Shown here: positions 60,264 through 64,000 of the stretch, piece by piece
Layout: each line of letters opens with the position of its first letter
How positions within the stretch are numbered: position 1 is the first letter of the stretch
NCBI GenBank assembly: GCA_027886175.1
Contig: JAJNNQ010000027.1
Span: 3,796,001-3,860,000 of the forward strand
Source of the DNA: Phylloscopus collybita
Lineage: Eukaryota > Chordata > Aves > Passeriformes > Phylloscopidae
Length of the DNA: 64,000 nt
Direction: 5' to 3'
Notes under the pieces: model-generated
What the model was told of the DNA's origin: nothing
What the model saw: only the letters and a program-made list of their open reading frames with translations
Databases searched by the model: none
Position numbers and translations under genes: made by a program

Positions 60264-63200
60264 GATTTTAGACATATTTTGCAATAACTTTTTTTTAAAA
60301 ACCCAACAGTAAAAAAACCCCAACCTCTCCAACCCAAACATTTGGCACTGCCATGAGCTTATGAGTTTTCAATCATGATTTGCTTGGCTGCTCGAATGAA
60401 ATAATTATAAAAGAGTTAAGTTACTGAATATGCTTTTAGTGGCTTAGACATCATAAAATACCAACGAGAAATAAACCCAAACTTTCTGAATAGACAGTGT
60501 GGAATTACATTTTCACTCTATCCAAAAGGACAGATCTCTCAGAAGGAGGGTACACTTCATATATATTTTAAAATTTATTTTCTCATCCTATTAAAAGAAA
60601 TGGAAAGCTAATTCTGGTGGTTTTAATTAATTAGTTTTGAATCCATATTCCCCTCACTCTCTCAAGAAATTCCCCTGCAATTTTCCAGCAGAGCATTGCA
60701 GAAATCTTTTTTATATCTTGGTATCTGCTGTAAACTTGTCTGGGAACAAAATCTGCTTTTCAACAGATTAATCTAAATGTACATATCCAAGTAGGGAAAA
60801 AGTGGCAGTAGCTTCAAAACTAACTTTCATTTTAAGTAGTTTTTTGAGGAAAGAGGAGAACTTTGGGTATTACATCATGGTTTTTCAGAAATACTCATTT
60901 TTTAAACACAAGGAAACTACTTTTTTCCTGCTTTACATTAATAATCTGATTTTTAAGCAGATATTGTATGTTAAAATGAAATCACAGAGACTTAGAAATA
61001 TCTTTTCTGACAGAAAGGGACAAGACCAAGCATATCAGAGCCGACGGGAATTGTGCAGTTTAGAGATTTTGTTGTTATAGATCATAATATTCTCATAATA
61101 CAAGAGAGATTACAGAAATATGGCATAGTCTTATTTTGTCTGACATTGTAAAGAAAGAAAGACTTAAAGGATTAGTCTTGGTAACTTAGCTGTTCCTTTG
61201 CAACGTGTTGTGATATAATAGGAAATAATGCAGCGCAGATCCTGAACATGAAATAAAGCCTCTGGTCAGAATCTCGTTAATGCCAGAAATGATTTAAACT
61301 CAGCCAACAGCCCCAGTTTTCTGTCCCAGAAATGACAACACAAGATATGACGCCTCTTACTCTAATGCTGCATAAGAGCATATCATGCATGTGATTAAGA
61401 TATGATTCAACACGACTAATTCCTCAAGATTCACTTCTCTTCATTGTTAGAAACCCAAGGACAGCACAAGAGAGCCGGGTTAGATTTTAGATAGAAGCTG
61501 TTACTTTGACAAGGAATCAAACTTCTTCCTTTTCCAGTGTCTGTCAAGAGAGATGGGCCAGGGAGGCAAAGTTAAACGTTTTTTCACTCAAGTAAGCTAA
61601 CTACCTAATTTACACATTCATCAGACACAAAGCATCCCTCACTGTGCTAACAAATCACCGTAATGAGGCATTTGCACACCCACACACATTTATACTCATG
61701 CTGTTGCTCAGCTTGCACCTGCAGTGGTGGTGAATAGATGTGTAATTACATCTTGAGCTGCTGAAAGCAGGGCTACAGGCAAGGTCTATATAGCTGGAGT
61801 GAGTGGCTGCCTTTTTGCTTCACTTTGCTGTGGTTGGCAGCTTTTTGGAAGCTGTTTAACCACACCAATCCTGCTTTTCTCTTAGAGCAGCTCTGAAAAG
61901 CTTTTCCAAGGAGCCCTACAGGTGTTGGCTTCGAGTCATGGACGTTTGGGTGGCTGCTCCAAGGGCTCATGTCTCTTGCAGCCTCAGAGCACTGGGAGTC
62001 CCTCAGCTGATAACACAGGCAGACTCTGATAAGCTCAGAGCCAGGGCAAGGGCTAGAGAGCCAAAGTTCAGGCATGCTCGGGTCTTGCAGATAAAGGGAT
62101 TTGTGAAGAAGTGGTCAAAATCTGGTGCTGCAAGATTCTCCTGAGAATAACAACTGTTACATACTGAAATCTGCAAAATTTGTTATGGCAGTGCTGATTT
62201 CCTGCCTTACAGCCTCAAGTCAGATCTTACAGTCCCTCGACACGAGAAATCAGCAATCCCGTCTTCAGGGGGACCATAAAAACGAACTCCTTCCACTTCA
62301 TTAAACATCCAAGACAGGTTCCAGACTTTAGATTCATGACTGTTGCTGTGAAACTTTTAATTACACCTTCTAAAGCCCAAATATTTGTTCCCTCTTTTCC
62401 CTTGGAACATCCACCTGTGCACAAACCAAAAACCATTGCTAGCTCGGAGGTTTTGTAACCTCCAGAAAAAGCACAGAGATTCCATTTGCATTTCACCATT
62501 GTAGGAAGCCTGACTGGCCCAGTGCTCCTGCTCTCATCTGGTCATTTGGGTGGCTTTCAGAAAATATGTCTTCCAAGTAAAAATAGTGGGTCTGGAGTGG
62601 TTTTAAGGATCTGTTTTATTTCATCCATTTTTTGCCCAAAACACACTCTGCCTTCTGAGATGTGAAGAAGGCTTTATCTATTCCACTGCCATCGAAGTCT
62701 GCTCGAGGTGACAGCCTGTTTATTTAGGATGTTTCCTGTGACAGATGGATTATTTACAGCAATTGTATCCCAAAGGTGCAGCAAGTATCATTTTCATAAA
62801 TTGTTGGCAGCTTTGGGATCCCAAGTACCAGATTCAAATCAGCAAATTCCAAGTGGCTCAAGCATCAGATTCCAATAACGCTGATGTTTGAATTGTAATT
62901 ATATATATTTTTAGGGTTTTGTCTGAAATTTAACAGTTTTAATGCATTCTTACTGGGCATTTCACATCTGTGTTTGATACCACTGACCATCAGTTTATTG
63001 GACTGAGGATAATGGGAACTCTCAGTTGCACAGTTAAACCAGTGCATCACTGTAAAACTATTTGCACAATTTAAATGCCTGGACACTAAACTGTGATTCC
63101 CTTTCAGGTCCTGTGCTATCATATAATCCATATCCATTGAAAATTGATTTGACATGCATCATCTCTGTTTAATTGTCATATCTCCTCAGGAGGCTATTTT

Positions 63201-64000
63201 ATAGAAGTGAAAATAATGGTGTAGGACAAGTATATGGTTTTCTCTAATAAGCAAGTTATTCTGATTACCCTGCCCTAATAGCATAATTGCATTCTGGATG
63301 TTCTCTCCTCAGCAATAACTCTGATAATTACAGTCTATGTGTGGGCCAGGTCCTGGCAGGGGGCAAGGGGGTGGGGTTTGGGGATTTGCTGTTGTTGATG
63401 TTGTTGCTCAAATCTGAATTTTAAAAACATGTGCCCAGATTTTTCTGCACTGCAGCTAGGATAATCTCCAAGATGACAGAGAGTAGCTATCAGGTTTTAA
63501 TTTTTCATATTTCACCATAGCTGATGAAAAAAAAAAAATTAAAACAGTTGCAGCTTTCATTGTTGGAAGGATGTGGGAAAGGAGAGGTAAGGAGGGGATG
63601 GCAGCTATCACCCGTTTACCTTTGTATTTTGTGTGTTTTCCTGTGAACATATTGTGTGAAAAGCACAACCCAAGGGTATCTGGATTTCTGACATTTTCTT
63701 TCTTCATGGCTCATGCCACTATAAATCCATCAGGCCTGCAGTCACAGCCTCACAGTAGCCTGGAGTGAGCTTACAAGAGGCCAACCTCGAGCACCAATTC
63801 TCCCCCTAATATCCATACAGAAGAGGTTGCTCAAACTTGAACTATATTTAGGACTGAATTTCAGCTGATGAAATACCACTAGGAGAGCTCTTTCTCCCAG
63901 CAAATGTAGAGCCAAATATTAAGGCATTTAGTCATCAAAAGAAATGAGAACAAAGCTTTTAGATCCAAGAGGATTTAAGTGTGGAACAGTCCTGTAGGAG

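Larger units (their letters stand above)
49409..64000 (+). other. PHACTR3: PHACTR3 intron 1, 5' part
   Basis: After the donor the sequence becomes AT-rich and no second coding exon is found. In particular, I see nothing encoding the basic, lysine/tryptophan-rich block that follows in PHACTR3. The gene has a long first intron in other vertebrates, so the remaining 14.6 kb is read as intron. It contains CR1 fragments at 53.3 and 57.9 kb, a T/G-rich repeat at 55.2 kb, an A/T-rich repeat at 60.2 kb and T-runs near 57606 and 58352. Alternative first exons of PHACTR3 exist in mammals; none could be supported here. Confidence 0.75.

Noticed and set aside
49409..64000. Search for PHACTR3 exon 2 or an alternative first exon
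   Set aside because: Nothing encodes the expected basic, Trp/Lys-rich segment, and no other ORF shows a PHACTR-like sequence with splice sites.

Overview
The window looks like vertebrate, almost certainly avian, nuclear DNA. It is mostly AT-rich non-coding sequence with no operons or densely packed ORFs. It carries several truncated CR1 LINE fragments with the bird-type 3' end (an ATTCTATG-like octamer, and GGTTGGA/TCATCTGGTTCCAAC near the terminus), and it has one sharp GC-rich CpG island. The CR1 text and low repeat load suggest a bird. Species cannot be fixed from the sequence.

Layout: positions 1 to about 48,300 are intergenic-like DNA in which I find no supportable exon. They hold CR1 fragments on the minus strand (5.6-6.0 kb, 10.2-10.3 kb) and on the plus strand (21.2-21.7, 35.0-35.1, 47.6-47.9 kb). 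A GC-rich insertion at 14,968-15,752 carries about 16 copies of a 29-bp minisatellite, a poly(A) tail and a possible target-site duplication. A cluster of unusual simple and tandem repeats lies at 37.7-43 kb: a decayed ~49-bp repeat, a (CTTTTT)n tract, an A26/(CAAAA)n tract, five copies of a 43-bp unit that each encode a hairpin, and an exact 42-bp direct repeat 1.9 kb apart.

From about 48,300 to 49,690 there is a CpG-island promoter with GC boxes, a perfect TGACGTCA CRE, G-quadruplex-prone tracts and a 17-bp promoter minisatellite. It leads into the only gene I can identify: the first coding exon of PHACTR3 (scapinin, phosphatase and actin regulator 3) at 49,306-49,408 on the plus strand. 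The exon ends in a CAG|GTAAGG splice donor. Everything from 49,409 to the window end is read as PHACTR3 intron 1. It contains two more CR1 pieces, T/G and A/T simple repeats and some hairpins, but no second exon.

In the mammalian map EDN3 lies upstream of PHACTR3, so the left 48 kb is probably the EDN3-PHACTR3 intergenic interval. That is inference; no EDN3 exon was seen. I did not find a new biological system. The most unusual objects are tandem repeats and small duplications rather than genes. Most open reading frames in the window are chance or repeat-driven.
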